A stretch of DNA of 64,000 nt from Onchocerca lupi (Eukaryota > Nematoda > Chromadorea > Rhabditida > Onchocercidae), in the NCBI GenBank assembly GCA_028564675.1, contig JAOVVO010000416.1, positions 1 through 64,000 of the forward strand, in the 5' to 3' direction. Of the stretch, positions 60,888 to 64,000 are shown piece by piece. The position numbers and the translations under genes were made by a program. The first letter of the stretch is position 1. Each line of letters opens with the position of its first letter. Under the pieces are notes generated by a model. The model was not told the origin of the DNA. It did no database searches and was given only the letters and a program-made list of their open reading frames with translations.

Positions 60888-61145
60888 TTATCAATTAGAT
60901 GCTTTACCTTTTGATTTAAATAGTTAAATTCAAAAATTTTCTATTACATCAATTGTAGGAAGCTTATTATTAAGTGGAAGGATATTATCAATTGATCATT
61001 ATAATCAATAAATCAAGTCATCAATCAGATATTTTAATTTTCCCTTAAATTGTTATATTTCAAAAATTTTCCTATTTTAATCCATTGTATGAAGCAAATT
61101 ATACGATGAAGGATATTATCAACTGATCATTAATTAATAAATCAT
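60888..61145. repeat. 128-bp tandem duplication
   Basis: Two adjacent copies share ATCAATTAGATG/ATCAATCAGATA, TTTAAATTGTTA-like, TCAAAAATTTTC, CATTGTATGAAGC and GGATATTATCAATTGATCAT. The copies are about 80 percent alike by eye. Confidence 0.7.
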
Positions 61146-61789
61146 TTTTATAATCATCTAATTATTTTTATATTTTCATATAGAAATAATCCGAAATTGG
61201 TAAGGGTAAAAGAGAAAAATTGAATGAGAAACGAAGGACTGATCATATATGTATTTGTTTGATCAGCTTCCAGTTTTTACCCTTTTCAAAATAGATTCAA
61301 CAATGAATTTGAAATCAAATAGCACATTATTGTTTACGGATTGCCATTTATGATTGTCAATTGTCGCAAAATTGATTTTGTGCAGCGATTTCATAAACCA
61401 TAACTATGACTTGGGACAGGTAGGACAGGTAGGAAAAAGAACAAATAATAGGAGTGAGATTAAGTACAGGGTAATTTTGGTGTATGTTCAACATTTAATT
61501 CAATAGCATGCATATTCCGGGATTAATACTGCCATTGTAACTAACCAATCATTATTGTAATTATCATTTTCCATCACCTGTACTGCATAAAACTTTTATA
61601 AAATTCATAATAATTTAATAATACATTTAATTTTCTATTTTTTTTTTTCAAAAAAAAATTATTTCGAAATTTCATCAAAAAAAAAAAAAAAGAGAAAGTC
61701 ATATTCTGTTTGTTTCTCTATACATGCAAATGTTTTTTTATTTCCAATTTTTGGAAATGTCCTTTTCGATTCTGTTAAAAAATGCTTAT

Positions 61790-62045
61790 TCCGATTAATA
61801 TTGCATTCTGATAATATATGGCAATTAATTAATTAATTATTAAAATAGTATACATTTCTGATAATATATGTCATTTAACTTATCAATGCAGTATATATTT
61901 CTGATAATATATAACATTTAGAATATCAATTCTGATAATATGTCATTTAAATTATTAACATAGCTATTTCTGATAATATAATGATATTTAGATTATCAAC
62001 ATAGTATATATTTCTGGAAATATATGATATTAAGATTATCATGTT
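61790..62045. repeat. about 50-bp tandem repeat, five to six copies
   Basis: Each unit contains TTTCTGATAATATATG followed by TCATTTAA-TTATCAA and CATAGTATATA. Units differ in length and are strongly AT-rich. Confidence 0.75.
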
Positions 62046-62974
62046 ATTCTTTACTTTCTTTATTGCTCGGATAATTTACTAGGAAAATCTGTTAGTTATA
62101 AATCAATTATAGCTCATAGTAAAATATTGTTATATTTTGAAGCATTTGAAAAGTATTCAGACATTTGAAGTATTCATTTGAAGTATTCAAAATTACTGCT
62201 TTGACATCTTATTGTCAATTCATCTATTTTAGCATCAAATGAATATTCTCTTACGCTTATTGAAATCTAAATAATTGATTTTATTTTTGGATCACTTTCA
62301 AATTATTTACATATTGTGTTGAAGAATTGTGCCATTGATATATTCTGTCATGTTATATGCGAGATTATTTGAATGGTTGACTTTGTTTCGAGACAATTGT
62401 ACGATTTGCTTGTTTGACAAACAATTAGAACTTCTCCATTTCACAAATTTAACTTCTCAACATGAAGTGTGACAGTTTTGAATAATTTCAAATTTGAATA
62501 CACAAACTTAATTTTCCAGAGAGTTTTGAAAAATTTTTAAATCTGAATTTTTTTTTTTTTCTAGCATAGCATATCTCTCTCTCTCTCTTTTATACTTTCT
62601 GCATATTTATAAAGCATTTTTAATTAACATCTATTGATATATTTAATTAATATATTGTCATTCTTCACATTTTCCTAAATATCGTCCCCGCATATTAATC
62701 GATATATTCAGATAGGAATATATTTCTATTGAATTTTCAACGGCATCGAAATAGCATTTTCATACATCATCCGCACTATTAAAGCAATCATTAATTTATT
62801 TCATTTCCTTTTCGGAAAATGACGATTTTCCCACGACAAGTAGGACTCATCCATTGATTGCTTTCAATTTTCTATTTCCCCGTTCTCATCATCCTGACTG
62901 TTATTTATGTATTTTATTCATGAGAATTTTGCATATGTCATACTCTCTAAGATTTTCCTCAATTATCAAGCATA

Positions 62975-63450
62975 ATGATGAATAATGAAGGTAAAACGAA
63001 CAATAACGAAGAACGGTAAACGAAGAAGATAAAACGAAGAATATAAATTGAAGAAGGTGAAACAAAGAATAACAAAAAGGGTAAAATGAAAAATAACGGA
63101 AAAGATAAAATATGAAGGATAATTAAAAAGGCTAAAATGTGTATAAAATGAAAATGAAAACTACTTGTTTTTCATTTCCACACAACGTTGCAAGTTTTTC
63201 ACCGATTGATTTGGAATTTTGATGCAACGTTGCATTCGAATAGGAGCGTGTTTAGGAACTTTCGAGATCTAAGATCTTGAACAAACGAACAGTGAATAAA
63301 AAAGGAAAAAAAAAAAAGGGGAAAGAGAAAACGAATACTAACGAAAAGATAAAATTAATCGCGAAAACGATAAAACATGACGAATTACGAAAAAGATAAA
63401 ACGAAGAACAATGAAGAATATGAACCGAATAAAAAACAAAGAACAATGAA
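62975..63450. repeat. GATAAAACGAAGAA-type arrays around a Helitron-like fragment
   Basis: Short A-rich units with the core GATAAAACGAAGAA or AATAACGAA recur at 62975-63135 and again at 63290-63450. The two arrays flank the repeat fragment at 63170-63270, as if the fragment had inserted into one array. Confidence 0.65.
63170..63270 (+). mobile_element. Helitron-like short repeat, copy 5 (fragment)
   Basis: Contains CCACACAACGTTGCAAGTTT, TTCACCGATTGATTTGGAAT, GATGCAACGTTGCATTCGAA and TAGGAGCGTGTTTA, i.e. the central block of the family in the orientation of copy 2, without the CTAGT end. Confidence 0.65.
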
Positions 63451-64000
63451 GATAGATAAATAATTTGCTGGTATGAATTACGATATCGTAAAGTAACCTT
63501 TCACGCCGTCTATTTTCATCCTCATTTCTTCAGCGTGATTTATCAAACGTTTTTCATTGCAATAACAATGGATGAAGCATTTCAGAAGCGTCGTTTCGTC
63601 TCGATTATTCATTGAAAAAATTGTTACGACGATACGAAAAAGAAGGAGAAAGAGAGAGAGATTACTGAATCAATCATTATTAATGATTCTTACAGATATT
63701 AATGAATCTTTGCAAAATATTTTTTCCCATAACATATTATCTAAGATATAATCTGGTTGATATTCACTAATCATATATTCAAATCAAGTAGCAATTATTA
63801 TTTGATTAAGTCAATCAAAATTTGAATTCATTTTTACAAAGTCTTTGACGTTTCTTTTTTGCTTAAATCAACGAGAAGAAAAAAAAAAAAGTTCGTCATT
63901 TTCGATCAAATTTTGCGAAAATAATGTTTAGAAATTCATCGATAATAATCCGAAATTTCGGAAATTTTATCAACAATAAACAATCAGGAGCATTTATTTT

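Larger units (their letters stand above)
60213..64000. other. intergenic, repeat-rich tail of the window
   Basis: Beyond the nested inverted repeats, this region holds a 128-bp duplication (60888-61145), a 45-55-bp tandem repeat (61790-62045), a CT run (62572-62589), arrays of AACGAA-type units (62975-63135 and 63290-63450) and a Helitron-like fragment (63170-63270). No gene is supported on either strand. Confidence 0.6.

Overview
The window is nuclear DNA from a small-genome, very AT-rich invertebrate, almost certainly a nematode. Evidence: genes are cut into many small exons by short introns with TTTCAG-type acceptors; a stand-alone cytosolic prolyl-tRNA synthetase is present (nematodes have it apart from the glutamyl enzyme, insects and vertebrates fuse the two); and nearly every start codon lies 1-20 nt behind an acceptor-like AG, as expected from spliced-leader trans-splicing. 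The species cannot be named from sequence alone. The first 11 bases equal the 3' end of the Illumina TruSeq adapter, so position 1 is an assembly edge rather than genome.

Layout. 1-16.5 kb is gene-poor: two phase-matched exons of an unidentified minus-strand gene (162-615), many poly-A/T tracts, several diverged tandem repeats, a decayed Helitron helicase (about 9.04-9.94 kb) and a 30-bp minisatellite (13.39-13.70 kb). 16.5-37.4 kb is gene-dense: LZIC (-), a MATH-BTB cullin-3 adaptor (+), a TDP-43/TDP-1 RNA-binding protein (-), a C1orf43-type membrane protein (+), a bestrophin anion channel (-) and an atypical Ras-like GTPase (-). 37.4-51.3 kb is a gene desert full of simple and tandem repeats, with one large foldback. 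51.3-60.2 kb carries prolyl-tRNA synthetase and UTP14 in tandem on the plus strand, a possible operon joining translation and ribosome biogenesis. 60.2-64 kb is repeat-rich and apparently non-coding.

All eight full gene models were assembled by hand: every exon junction listed keeps the reading frame, and the products align end to end with known families. The most informative oddities are an LZIC intron whose expected acceptor reads GG instead of AG, a Ras-like GTPase whose expected CAAX box is one base out of frame after an A7 run, a GC-AG intron in prolyl-tRNA synthetase, a 39-nt intron next to a 22-nt exon in TDP-1, and a five-copy short repeat family with Helitron-like termini near a Helitron helicase remnant. 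I did not find a clearly new multi-gene system; the window looks like ordinary nematode euchromatin with an active history of Helitron and tandem-repeat turnover.
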